From: Panorpa germanica
Taxonomy: Eukaryota; Arthropoda; Insecta; Mecoptera; Panorpidae
Assembly: GCA_963678705.1 (NCBI GenBank)
Contig: OY783205.1
Span: 8,184,001-8,248,000, forward strand
Length of the DNA: 64,000 nt
Direction of reading: 5' to 3'
This document shows positions 1 through 12,860 of the stretch, piece after piece (position 1 is the first letter of the stretch; each line of letters opens with the position of its first letter). A program made the position numbers and the translations under genes. Under the pieces are notes generated by a model, which saw nothing but the letters and a program-made list of their open reading frames with translations, had not been told where the DNA came from and made no database searches.

Positions 1-711
1 CACGACGAGGCCTATGCTCTGATATTTATACTGATTGCGGCAGTTTTCATTGGTGCAAACCGATATTTAAAAGAAGTCAAAACATGTGTGCAAATTAGGT
101 CTTTATTAAAGGGGTTAAATGGCATTTTAACCCTTCTCACAGTACAAATTTTGGTGGACTCTAGGAAAGTGAAATTAAAAGTGCCAAATATCATCTCCAA
201 CGAGTAATTGGTACACGACCACTTACATTTGAAGAACTCACAACAATTTTTGCCAGAATAGAAGCAATTATGAACAGTCGCCTTTTAGTACATTTGCCTG
301 CATCACCAGATGATCCACATCCCTTATCCTCTTAGTCACTTTCTTACTGGTTCGTCATTATGTCTTCCTCCTGAGGAAATTCTGTTAAATAGAAATTCAA
401 ATCATTAACAGCGTTGGGAATTAATCAAACAAATTAGACAGGATTTTGCAAATAGATGGATCCGAGAATATCTCAATACTCTACACCAACGACACAAATG
501 GCAATCCGTCTCTGACAATTTAAAATTGGATGACCTTGTATGGATAAAGGATAATAATATTTCACCATTCGAATGGCCATTGGCACGTGTCCAGGAAACT
601 CATCCAGGTCCTGACGGTCATGTTCGTGTTGTTACATTAAAAACCGCTCATGGCATTTATAAACGACCAGTATCGAAGCTAATCAAATTAAATTTTGAAA
701 TTCTTGCATAA
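1..711 (+). repeat. Array monomer M0, left-truncated by window edge
   Basis: Only the integrase core end and the DUF5641-like region are inside the window. The shared TAG of the integrase core is at 162-164. The last open stretch, 526-711, encodes the end of the DUF5641-like domain (DLVWIKDNNISPFEWPLARV, then HPGPDGHVRVVTLKTA). Confidence 0.88.
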
Positions 712-1501
712 TGTAATAATTCAAATTAAACATAATTCAAATGAGAAAGAAAGTATTAGAGAACCTTGTCCAAAAATCGGGCAACAATCTTCAAAAATAT
801 ATTTGAAAGCTCAAGGGAATACTACTCGAAAAGTTGGTACTAATAAATCAAAAAGAAATCTTATTACTGAAATATTAAACGACAAAGATTCAGGACTTGT
901 AGAAAATGTAACTAATCTTCAAGAAAACGATGAAATTCAAAACGAAACTAATTTGAAATTAGTTGAAAATGAACAGTCTTTTGGTAAATTGAACTATAGT
1001 TCAGAGATTTCTTCACCGCATATTAGGAATCAATCAAATTCTTCAACAATTACGATTGAAATGGAAAATAATACTGATAAATCTTTAGAAAATGAAAGTA
1101 AAAAAATTGTAGCTTACAGTAAGCGTTTTAGGTCATTAATAATGCCAGGTCATGATGTTAACGTCGCCTTTGGTCCACCAACGTTCACAGAATTACTTGC
1201 CGCAGAGATATTTATTATTCGCTTAGCACAACAGGGTCATTTTAGTGATGATATTAGAAATATCAAGCTCGGTCGTCAATTCCGCACCATATTAATCTCT
1301 CTATCTCCATGTCTCGATCACAATGGGCTATTAGTTGTCAGCGGACGTTTTAAAAATTCAGAGTTAACCTATGCAGCAAAACACCCATATGTATTGCCAA
1401 AGCATAACCACTTAACGAACTTACTAATATTACATTACCATAAACTATATTTACATGTAGGGCTCAATACGTTACATTATCTTTTACGATCTAAATTCTA
1501 G
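695..1501 (+). pseudogene. Fused linker-integrase N-terminus open stretch in M1
   Basis: A 268-codon open stretch made by the first short-type deletion. About 136 codons of the unknown region run directly into the BEL/Pao integrase N-terminal part (GHDVNVAFGPPTFTELLAAE, then the KHNHL zinc-binding His segment). It opens at a TTG and ends at TAG 1499-1501, where long monomers usually have TGG (FWII). An identical arrangement lies 7585 bp downstream at 8280-9086. I regard it as a deletion by-product, not a gene. Confidence 0.6.
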
Positions 1502-2257
1502 ATAATATCCGCCAGAAGTAAAATTCGACAAGTGTTACGACTATGCACTATTTGCACAAAATTACGAGCAACTACATCTACTCCTGTCATGGGTGACTTA
1601 CCAGCTGCTAGAGTCACATACCATCGACCATTTTTACATGTTGGTATTAATTTTGCTGGACCCTTTTCCATTAAAGAACTACTCACAGTTCAAATTTTAG
1701 TGGACTCTAGAAAAGTGAAGTTAAAAGTGCCAAATATCATCTCCAACAAGTAATTGGTACACGACCACTTACATTTGAAGAACTCACAACAATTTTTGCT
1801 AGAATAGAAGCAATTATGAACAGTCGCCTTTGAGTACATTTGCCTGCATCACCAGATGATCCACATCCCTTATCCTCCTAGTCACTTTCTTACTGGTTCG
1901 TCATTATGTCTTCCTCCTGAGGAAATTCTGTTAAATAGAAACCCAAATCATTTACAGCGTTGGGAATTAATCAAACAAATTAGACAGGATTTTGCAAATA
2001 AATGGATCCGAGAATATCTCAATACTCTACACCAACGACACAAATGGCAATCCGTCTCTGACAATTTAAAATTGGATGACCTTGTATGGATAAAGGATAA
2101 TAATATTTCACCATTCGAATGGCCATTGGCACGTGTCCAGGAAACTCATCCTGGTCCTGACGGTCATGTTCGTGTTGTTACATTAAAAACCGCTCATGGC
2201 ATTTATAAACGACCAGTATCGAAGCTAATCAAATTAAATTTTGAAATTCTTGCATAA
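712..2257 (+). repeat. Array monomer M1, short type (S), 1546 bp
   Basis: This monomer has two internal deletions relative to the 3.02-kb form. The first joins the unknown region to the integrase N-terminus at about 1101-1107 (an A-run followed by the IVAYSKRF segment). It removes most of the unknown ORF and the RNase H fragment. The second, near 1678, removes the integrase core including the second catalytic Asp. M4 has the same two junctions, and M9 has them plus one more deletion. Confidence 0.88.
1856..2257 (+). pseudogene. DUF5641-like BEL/Pao pol C-terminus in M1
   Basis: A 133-codon open stretch matching the conserved C-terminus of BEL/Pao polyproteins: a SHFLTGSSLCLP segment, the RWELIKQIRQDFANKWIREY helix, DLVWIKDNN, WPLARVQETHPGPDG and VRVVTLKTA. 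The upstream part is out of frame, so this is the domain without its integrase. Copies with the same limits occur at 9441-9842 and 27141-27542. Confidence 0.75.
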
Positions 2258-5200
2258 TGTAATACTTTAAATTAAACATAATTCAAATGAGAAAGAAAGT
2301 GTTTGTAAACCTTATCCAAAAATCGGGCAACAATCTTCAAAAATATATTCGAAAGCTCAAGGGAATACCACTCGAAAAGTAGGTAGTAATAAATCAAAAA
2401 GAAATCTTAATACTGAAATATTAAACGACACAGATTCAGGACTTGTAGAAAATGTATTTAATCTTTAAGAAAACGATGAAATTCAAAACGAAACTTGTTT
2501 GAAATTAGTTGAAAATGAACAGTCTTTTGGTAAATTAAACTATAGTTCAGAGATTTCTTCACCGCATATTAGGAATCAATCAAATTCGTCAACAATTACG
2601 ATTGAAATGGAAAATAATACTGATAAATCTTTAGGAAATGAAAGTAAAGAAATGACTAAAATACTAAACATAGAAAGAAAAATTGAATCTGCTAACAATG
2701 ATCCTGGCGACAATATTTTGGAATGTAACGAAGTCTCAAATACTAAGACTCAATCAGAGTTGATTGTAGATGGAAATTTTTGTTCTGAAGAACAAGGTAA
2801 AGATGGAGAATATGCAACGCAAACTGATATCAATTACACGAATGTCGACAGTTTTTCAGATATGCCTCCATTAGTTCCAATTGTAGAAAAAAATAAACTT
2901 ACAAAAAGGAAGTGTCATCTTTTAAATATATTTTAATCAAATTTAGAAGATGATTCTTCTCCTTTAATTGTTCGTTTTCCAAAATATGATGCAGTATTTA
3001 AAAGACAAGTTGATTGGAGTGGTAATACTCCGCCTGTAGTTGATCCAATTTCAACGATAAGTCATCCAATTTCAAACCAATTATTTGCGCAAGAACATGC
3101 AGTTTCCTCAGACTTTAACGTGGATGTATTTGGAATGGATCCTTTTCAAAAGCAAATAAATGATGGCAATATTAAAAGGCAAGTTATATCTACTGGTGGT
3201 AATTTTTATAAGTCCACTTCTCTTCTACTTGACCACACTGCTTCCCTAAGTAGAACTTTGAGAGGTAGTAACATCTTTGCAAATAATTCAGAAAGTAGTA
3301 GTGCTTACCACAACGTTTTATTAGCGAATAATAAACCAGTTGTCAATGCCATTTCTAATGAGAAGCAAGGTGTTAGTGAGAATTCCTTGCAAAATAATGG
3401 CGCTGTCAATGTAAAATATCTTGAAGGTGTTCAAGTAATGCAAGTTGTTTATCGAGACAAAAATTCTCGACTACAAATGTCAGCAAGGTTGCTCCTAGAA
3501 TCTACGTATTTTCATTGTATAGATATAGGAGCCGAACAGATCTCGTCTACTCGATGGGCCACAAATATTTTTAGAACTTCTTGGTGCAGTTTTTTTAACA
3601 AAATTGGTTCTTCATGTACATAACATTCTAAAGCCAACATTGAATAATATTTAAGTATACGCCTTTACTGATTCTTCCGTTGTGTTGTCATGGCTGAAGG
3701 TCCCACCACATAAGCTTTGTTGGACAACATAATACCGAACTAACATTGCCTGAGCTTAAACAAGTAAAAATCAGTTCAAATCTGTGTACGGACAAACTTG
3801 TGTCAAACGTATTCTTAACTCTACTGGAAAACCAGTCAAATTATTGTAAATTACTTCGTATTGTAGCTTACAGTAAGCGTTTTAGGTCACTAATAATACC
3901 AGGTCATGATGTTAACGTCGCCTTTGGTCCACCAACATTCACAGAATTACTTGCCGCAGAGATATTTATTATTCGCTTAGCACAACAGGATCATTTTAGT
4001 AATAATAGAAATATCAAACTCGGTCGTCAATTCCGCACCATATTAATCTCTCTATCTCCATGTCTCGATTACAATGGGCTATTAGTTGTCGGCGGACGTC
4101 TCGAAAATTCATAGTTAACCTCTGCAGCAAAACACCCATATCTATTGCCAAAGCATAACCATTTAACGAACTTACTAATATTACATTACCATAAACTATA
4201 TTTACATGTAGGGCTCAATAGGTTACATTAACTTTTACGATCTAAATTCTGGATAATATCCGCCAGAAGTAAAATTCAAAAAGTTTTACGACTATGCCCT
4301 ATTTGCACAAAATTACGAGCAACTACATCTACTCCTGTCATGGGTGACTTACCAGCTGCTAGAGTCACATACCATAGACCATTTTTACATGTTGGTATTG
4401 ATTTTGCTGGACCCTTTTCCAATAAGGAACCTCGCATCCGAAATGCTCATATATCAAAAGTATATTTGTGTCTTTTTATATGTATGTCCATAAATGCTGT
4501 TTACCTCGAAGTTACTTCTGGAATCTCTTCTGACTTATTTCTCGCATCATTCGATCGGTTTACATCACGACGAGGCCTATGCTCTGATATTTACACTGAT
4601 TGCGGCAGTTTTCATTGGTGCAAACCGATATTTAAAAGAAGTCAAAACATGTGTGCAAATTAAGTCTTCATTAGAAGGGATAAATGGCATTTTAACCCTC
4701 CTCACAGTCCAAATTTTGGTGGACTCTAGGAAAGTGGAGTTAAAAGTGCCAAATATCATCCCAAACGAGTAATTGGTACACGACCACTTACATTTGAAGA
4801 ACTCACAACAATTTTTGCCAGAATAAAAGCAATTATGAACATTCGCCTTTCAGTACATTTGCCTGCATCACCAGATGATCCACATCCCTTATCTCCTAGT
4901 CACTTTCTTATTGGTTCGTCATTATGTCTTCCTCCTGAGGAAATTCTGTTAAATAAAAACCCAAATCATTTACAGCGTTGGGAATTAATCAAACAAATTA
5001 GACAGGATTTTGCAAATAGATGAATCCGAGAATATCTCAATACTCTACACCAACGACACAAATGGCAAATTGTCTCTGACAATTTAAAATTGGATGACCT
5101 TGTATGAATAAAGTATAATAATATTTCACCATTCGAATGGCCATTGGCACGTGTCCAGGAAACTCATCCAGGTCCTGACGGTCATGTTCGTGTTGTTACA

Positions 5201-5275
5201 TTAAAAACCGCTCATAACATTTATAAACGACCAGTATCGAAGCTAATCAAATTAAATTTTGAAATTCTTGCATAA
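2258..5275 (+). repeat. Array monomer M2, long type (L), 3018 bp
   Basis: Full-length monomer. The unknown ORF is cut at TAA 2934-2936 (2499-2936) and reopens (3120-3623). Integrase fragments lie at 3746-4114 (ending in TAG) and 4340-4663, and the C-terminal fragment at 4835-5023 (ending in TGA). Confidence 0.9.
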
Positions 5276-8200
5276 TGTATACTTCAAATTAAACATAATT
5301 CAAATGAGAAAGAAAGTATTAGTGAACCTTATCCAAAAATCGGGCAACAATCTTCAAAAATATATTCGAAAGCTCACGGGAATACCACTCAAAAAGTTGG
5401 TAGTAATAAATCAAAAAGAAATCTTAATACTGAAATTTTAAACGACAAAGATTCAGGACTTGTATAAAATGTAAATAATCTTCAAGAAAACGATGAAATT
5501 CAAAACGAAACTTGTTTGAAATTAGTTGAAAATGAACAGTCTTTTGGTAAATTGAACTATAGTTCAGAGATTTCTTCACCGCATATTAGGAATCAATCAA
5601 ATTCGTCAGCAATTACGATTGAAATGGAAAATAATACTGATAAATCTTTAGGAAATGAAAGTAAAGAAATGACTAAAATACTAAACATAGAAAGAAAAAT
5701 TGAATCTGCTAACAATGATCCTGGCGACAATATTTTGGAATGTAACGAAGTCTCAAATACTAAGACTCAATCAGAGTTGATTGTAGATGGAAATTTTTGT
5801 TCTGAAGAACAAGGTAAAGATGGAGAATATGCAACGCAAACTGATATCAATTACACGAATGTCGACAGTTTTTCAGATATGCCTCCATTAGTTCCAATTG
5901 TAGAAAAAAATAAACTTACAAAAAGGAAGTGTCATCTTTTAAATATATCTCAATCAAATTTAGAAGATGATTCTTCTCCTTTAATTGTTCGTTTTCCAAA
6001 ATATGATGCAGTATTTAAAAGACAAGTTGATTGGAGTGGTAATACTCCGCCTGTAGTTGATCCAATTTCAACGATAAGTCATCCAATTTCAAACCAATTA
6101 TTTGCGCAAGAACATGCAGTTTCCTCAGACTTTAACGTGGATGTATTTGGAATGGATCCTTTTCAAAAGCAAATAAATGATGGCAATATTAAAAGGCAAG
6201 TTATATCTACTGCTGGTAATTTTTATAAGTCCACTTCTCTTCCACTTGACCACACTGCTTCCCTAAGTAGAACTTTGAGAGGTAGTAACATCTTTGCAAA
6301 TAATTCAGAAAGTAGTAGTGCTTACCACAACATTTTATTAGCGAATAATAAACCTGTTGTCAATGCCATTTGTAATGAGAAGCAAGGTGTTAGTAAAAAT
6401 TCCTTGCAAAATAATGGCGCTGTCAATGTAAAATATCTTGAAGGTGTTCAAGTAATGCAAGTTATTTATCGAGACAAAAATTCTCGACTACAAATGTCAG
6501 CAAGTTTGTTCCTAGAATCAACGAATTTTCATTGTATAGATATAGGAGCCGAACAGATCTCGTCTACTCGATGGGCCACAAATATTTTTAGAACTTCTTG
6601 GTGCAGTTTTTTTAACAAAATTGCTTCTTCATGTACATAACATTCTAAAGCCAACATTGAATAATATTTAAGTATACGCCTTTACTGATTCTTCCGTTGT
6701 GTTGTCATGGCTGAAGGTCCCACCACATAAGCTTTGTTGGACAACATAATACCGAACTAACATTGCCTGAGCTTAAACAAGTAAAAATCAGTTCAAATCT
6801 GTGTACGGACAAACTTGTGTCAAACGTATTCTTAACTCTACTGGAAAACCAGTCAAATTATTGTAAATTACTTCGTATTGTAGCTTACAGTAAGCGTTTT
6901 AGGTCACTAATAATACCAGGTCATGATGTTAACGTCGCCTTTGGTCCACCAACATTCACAGAATTACTTGCCGCAGAGATATTTATTATTCGCTTAGCAC
7001 AACAGGATCATTTTAGTAACGATATTAGAAATATCAAGCTCGGTCGTCAATTCCGCACCATATTATTATCTCTATCTCCATGTCTCGATCACAATGAGCT
7101 ATTAGTTGTCGGCGGACGTCTCGAAAATTCAGAGTTAACCTCTGCAGCAAAACACCCATATCTATTGCCAAAGCATAACCATTTAACGAACTTACTAATA
7201 TTACATTACCATAAACTATATTTACATGTAGGGCTCAATACGTTACATTAACTTTTACGATCTAAATTCTGGATAATATCCGCCAGAAGTAAAATTCAAA
7301 AAGTCTTACGACTATGCACTATTTGCACAAAATTACGAGCAACTACATCTACTCCTGTCATGGGTGACTTACCAGCTGCTAGAGTCACATACCATCGACC
7401 ATTTTTACATGTTGGTATTGATTTTGCTGGACCCTTTTCCAATAAGAAACCTCGCATCCGAAATGCTCATATATCAAAAGTATATTTGTGTCTTTTTATA
7501 TGTATGTCCATAAAAGCTGTTCACCTCGAAGTTACTTCTGGAATCTCTTCTGACTTATTTCTCGCATCATTCGATCGGTTTACATCACGACGAGGCCTAT
7601 GCTCTGATATTTATACTGATTGCGGCAGTTTTCATTAGTGCAAACCGATATTTAAAAGAAGTCAAAACATGTGTGCAAATTAAGTCTTCATTAGAGGGGA
7701 TAAATGGCATTTTAACCCTCCTCACAGTCCAAATTTTAGGGGACTCTAGGAAAGTGGAGTTAAAAGTGCCAAATATCATCCCCAACGAGTAATTGGTACA
7801 CGACCACTTACAATTGAAGAACTCACAACAATTTTTGCCAGAATAGAAGCAATTACGAACAGTCGCCTTTCAGTACATTTGCCTGCATCACCAGATGATC
7901 CACATCCCTTATCCTCTTAGTCACTTTCTTACTGGTTCGTCATTATGTCTTCCTCCTGAGGAAATTCTGTTAAATAGAAATTCAAATCATTAACAGCGTT
8001 GGGAATTAATCAAACAAATTAGACAGGATTTTGCAAATAGATGGATCCGAGAATATCTCAATACTCTACACCAACGACACAAATGGCAATCCGTCTCTGA
8101 CAATTTAAAATTGGATGACCTTGTATGGATAAAGGATAATAATATTTCACCATTCGAATGGCCATTGGCACGTGTCCAGGAAACTCATCCAGGTCCTGAC

Positions 8201-8296
8201 GGTCATGTTCGTGTTGTTACATTAAAAACCGCTCATGGCATTTATAAACGACCAGTATCGAAGCTAATCAAATTAAATTTTGAAATTCTTGCATAA
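5276..8296 (+). repeat. Array monomer M3, long type (L), 3021 bp
   Basis: Full-length monomer with an uninterrupted 374-codon unknown ORF (5516-6640), integrase fragments at 6763-7251 and 7360-7638, and the DUF5641-like end at 8111-8296. M1+M2+M3 (7585 bp) form the first S-L-L higher-order unit. Confidence 0.9.
5516..6640 (+). pseudogene. 374-codon unknown ORF of the array (M3 copy)
   Basis: This is the characteristic open frame of long monomers. It opens at a TTG; the first in-frame ATG is about 35 codons in. The product is Asn/Ser-rich and hydrophilic, without signal peptide, membrane helix, CCHC knuckle, D-S/T-G protease motif or RT motif. Recognisable landmarks are a KLTKRKCHLLN segment, SPLIVRFPKY and FGMDPFQKQIND. 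The last 20-30 codons overlap, in another frame, the start of the BEL/Pao RNase H fragment. I do not recognise the family. It lies between the DUF5641-like domain and RNase H, a place where a tandem pol unit would be expected to carry an LTR and gag. Conservation between copies may only reflect recent amplification. Confidence 0.5.
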
Positions 8297-9842
8297 TGTA
8301 ATAATTCAAATTAAACATAATTCAAATGAGAAAGAAAGTATTAGAGAACCTTGTCCAAAAATCGGGCAACAATCTTCAAAAATATATTTGAAAGCTCAAG
8401 GGAATACTACTCGAAAAGTTGGTACTAATAAATCAAAAAGAAATCTTATTACTGAAATATTAAACGACAAAGATTCAGGACTTGTAGAAAATGTAACTAA
8501 TCTTCAAGAAAACGATGAAATTCAAAACGAAACTAATTTGAAATTAGTTGAAAATGAACAGTCTTTTGGTAAATTGAACTATAGTTCAGAGATTTCTTCA
8601 CCGCATATTAGGAATCAATCAAATTCTTCAACAATTACGATTGAAATGGAAAATAATACTGATAAATCTTTAGAAAATGAAAGTAAAAAAATTGTAGCTT
8701 ACAGTAAGCGTTTTAGGTCATTAATAATGCCAGGTCATGATGTTAACGTCGCCTTTGGTCCACCAACGTTCACAGAATTACTTGCCGCAGAGATATTTAT
8801 TATTCGCTTAGCACAACAGGGTCATTTTAGTGATGATATTAGAAATATCAAGCTCGGTCGTCAATTCCGCACCATATTAATCTCTCTATCTCCATGTCTC
8901 GATCACAATGGGCTATTAGTTGTCGGCGGACGTTTTAAAAATTCAGAGTTAACCTATGCAGCAAAACACCCATATCTATTGCCAAAGCATAACCACTTAA
9001 CGAACTTACTAATATTACATTACCATAAACTATATTTACATGTAGGGCTCAATACGTTACATTATCTTTTACGATCTAAATTCTAGATAATATCCGCCAG
9101 AAGTAAAATTCGACAAGTGTTACGACTATGCACTATTTGCACAAAATTACGAGCAACTACATCTACTCCTGTCATGGGTGACTTACCAGCTGCTAGAGTC
9201 ACATACCATCGACCATTTTTACATGTTGGTATTAATTTTGCTGGACCCTTTTCCATTAAAGAACTACTCACAGTTCAACTTTTAGTGGACTCTAGGAAAG
9301 TGAAGTTAAAAGTGCCAAATATCATCTCCAACAAGTAATTGGTACACGACCACTTACATTTGAAGAACTCACAACAATTTTTGCTAGAATAGAAGCAATT
9401 ATGAACAGTCGCCTTTGAGTACATTTGCCTGCATCACCAGATGATCCACATCCCTTATCCTCCTAGTCACTTTCTTACTGGTTCGTCATTATGTCTTCCT
9501 CCTGAGGAAATTCTGTTAAATAGAAACCCAAATCATTTACAGCGTTGGGAATTAATCAAACAAATTAGACAGGATTTTGCAAATAAATGGATCCGAGAAT
9601 ATCTCAATACTCTACACCAACGACACAAATGGCAATCCGTCTCTGACAATTTAAAATTGGATGACCTTGTATGGATAAAGGATAATAATATTTCACCATT
9701 CGAATGGCCATTGGCACGTGTCCAGGAAACTCATCCTGGTCCTGACGGTCATGTTCGTGTTGTTACATTAAAAACCGCTCATGGCATTTATAAACGACCA
9801 GTATCGAAGCTAATCAAATTAAATTTTGAAATTCTTGCATAA
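8297..9842 (+). repeat. Array monomer M4, short type (S), 1546 bp
   Basis: Same two deletion junctions and same length as M1, 7585 bp downstream, with very few substitutions. The fused open stretch is 8280-9086 and the DUF5641-like stretch 9441-9842. Confidence 0.88.
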
Positions 9843-12800
9843 TGTAATACTTTAAATTAAACATAATTCAAATGAGAAAGAAAGTGTTTGTAAACCTTAT
9901 CCAAAAATCGGGCAACAATCTTCAAAAATATATTCGAAAGCTCAAGGGAATACCACTCGAAAAGTTGGTAGTAATAAATCAAAAAGAAATCTTAATACTG
10001 AAATATTAAACGACAAAGATTCAGGACTTGTAGAAAATGTATTTAATCTTTAAGAAAACGATGAAATTCAAAACGAAACTTGTTTGAAATTAGTTGAAAA
10101 TGAACAGTCTTTTGGTAAATTAAACTATAGTTCAGAGATTTCTTCACCGCATATTAGGAATCAATCAAATTCGTCAACAATTACGATTGAAATGGAAAAT
10201 AATACTGATAAATCTTTAGGAAATGAAAGTAAAGAAATGACTAAAATACTAAACATAGAAAGAAAAATTGAATCTGCTAACAATGATCCTGGCGACAATA
10301 TTTTGGAATGTAACGAAGTCTCAAATACTAAGACTCAATCAGAGTTGATTGTAGATGGAAATTTTTGTTCTGAAGAACAAGGAAAAGATGGAGAATATGC
10401 AACGCAAACTGATATCAATTACACGAATGTCGACAGTTTTTCAGATATGCCTCCATTAGTTCCAATTGTAGAAAAAAATAAACTTACAAAAAGGAAGTGT
10501 CATCTTTTAAATATATCTCAATCAAATTTAGAAGATGATTCTTCTCCTTTAATTGTTCGTTTTCCAAAATATGATGCAGTATTTAAAAGACAAGTTGATT
10601 GGAGTGGTAATACTCCGCCTGTAGTTGATCCAATTTCAACGATAAGTCATCCAATTTCAAACCAATTATTTGCGCAAGAACATGCAGTTTCCTCAGACTT
10701 TAACGTGGATGTATTTGGAATGGATCCTTTTCAAAAGCAAATAAATGATGGCAATATTAAAAGGCAAGTTATATCTACTGGTGGTAATTTTTATAAGTCC
10801 ACTTCTCTTCTACTTGACCACACTGCTTCCCTAAGTAGACCTTTGAGAGGTAGTAACATCTTTGCAAATAATTCAGAAAGTAGTAGTGCTTACCACAACG
10901 TTTTATTAGCGAATAATAAACCAGTTGTCAATGCCATTTCTAATGAGAAGCAAGGTGTTAGTGAGAATTCCTTGCAAAATAATGGCGCTATCAATGTAAA
11001 ATATCTTGAATGTGTTCAAGTAATGCAAGTTGTTTATCGAGACAAAAATTCTCGACTACAAATGTCAGCAAGGTTGTTCCTAGAATCAACGAATTTTCAT
11101 TGTATAGATATAGGAGCCGAACAGATCTCGTCTACTCGATGGGCCACAAATATTTTTAGAACTTCTTGGTGCAGTTTTTTTAACAAAATTGCTTCTTCAT
11201 GTACATAACATTCTAAAGCCAACATTGAATAATATTTAAGTATACGCCTTTACTGATTCTTTTGTTGTGTTGTCATGGCTGAAGGTCCCACCACATAAGC
11301 TTTGTTGGACAACATAATACCGAACTAACATTGCCTGAGCTTAAACAAGTAAAAATCAGTTCAAATCTGTGTACGGACAAACTTGTGTCAAACGTATTCT
11401 TAACTCTACTGGAAAACCAGTCAAATTATTGTAAATTACTTCGTATTGTAGCTTACAGTAAGCGTTTTAGGTCACTAATAATACCAGGTCATGATGTTAA
11501 CGTCGCCTTTGGTCCACCAACATTCACAGAATTACTTGCCGCAGAGATATTTATTATTCGCTTAGCACAACAGGATCATTTTAGTAATGATAGAAATATC
11601 AAGCTCGGTCGTCAATTCCGCATTATATTAATCTCTCTATCTCCATGTCTCGATTACAATGGGCTATTAGTTGTCGGCGGACGTCTCGAAAATTCATAGT
11701 TAACCTCTGCAGCAAAACACCCATATCTATTGCCAAAGCATAACCATTTAACGAACTTACTAATATTACATTACCATAAACTATATTTACATGTAGGGCT
11801 CAATAGGTTACATTAACTTTTACGATCTAAATTCTGGATAATATCCGCCAGAAGTAAAATTCAAAAAGTCTTACGACTATGCACTATTTGCACAAAATTA
11901 CGAGCAACTACATCTACTCCTGTCATGGGTGACTTACCAGCTGCTAGAGTCACATACCATAGACCATTTTTACATGTTGGTATTGATTTTGCTAGACCCT
12001 TTTCTAATAAGGAACCTCGCATCCGAAATGCTCATATATCAAAAGTATATTTGTGTCTTTTTATATGTATGTCCATAAAAGCTGTTTACCTCGAAGTTAC
12101 TTCTGGAATCTCTTCTGACTTATTTCTCGCATCATTCGATCGGTTTACATCACGACGAGGCCTATGCTCTGATATTAACACTGATTGCGGCAGTTTTCAT
12201 TGGTGCAAACCGATATTTAAAAGAAGTCAAAACATGTGTGCAAATTAAGTCTTCATTAGAAGGGATAAATGGCATTTTAACCCTCCTCACAGTCCAAATT
12301 TTGGTGGACTCTAGGAAAGTGGAGTTAAAAGTGCCAAATATCATCCCAAACGAGTAATTGGTACACGACCACTTACATTTGAAGAACTCACAACAATTTT
12401 TGCCAGAATAAAAGCAATTATGAACATTCGCCTTTCAGTACATTTGCCTGCATCACCAGATGATCCACTTTCCTTATCTCCTAGTCACTTTCTTATTGGT
12501 TCGTCATTATGTCTTTCTCCTGAAGAAATTCTGTTAAATAGAAACTCAAATCATTTACAGCGTTGGGAATTAATCAAACAAATTAGACAGGATTTTGCAA
12601 ATAGATGAATCCGAGAATATCTCAATACTCTACACCAACGACACAAATGGCAAATTGTCTCTGACAATTTAAAATTGGATGACCTTGTATGAATAAAGTA
12701 TAATAATATTTCACCATTCGAATGGCCATTGGCACGTGTCCAGGAAACTCATCCAGGTCCTGACGGTCATGTTCGTGTTGTTACATTAAAAACCGCTCAT

Positions 12801-12860
12801 AACATTTATAAACGACTAGTATCGAAGCTAATCAAATTAAATTTTGAAATTCTTGCATAA
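9843..12860 (+). repeat. Array monomer M5, long type (L), 3018 bp
   Basis: Counterpart of M2 in the second higher-order unit. Here the 374-codon unknown ORF (10084-11208) is uninterrupted, whereas M2 has a TAA. Integrase fragments are at 11331-11699 and 11925-12248, and the C-terminal fragment at 12420-12608. Confidence 0.9.

Noticed and set aside
12-200. Recurrent 60-76 codon minus-strand frames across the array (also 1498-1686, 4577-4759, 7597-7785 and equivalents)
   Set aside because: They are antisense shadows of the integrase region and repeat only because the monomer repeats.
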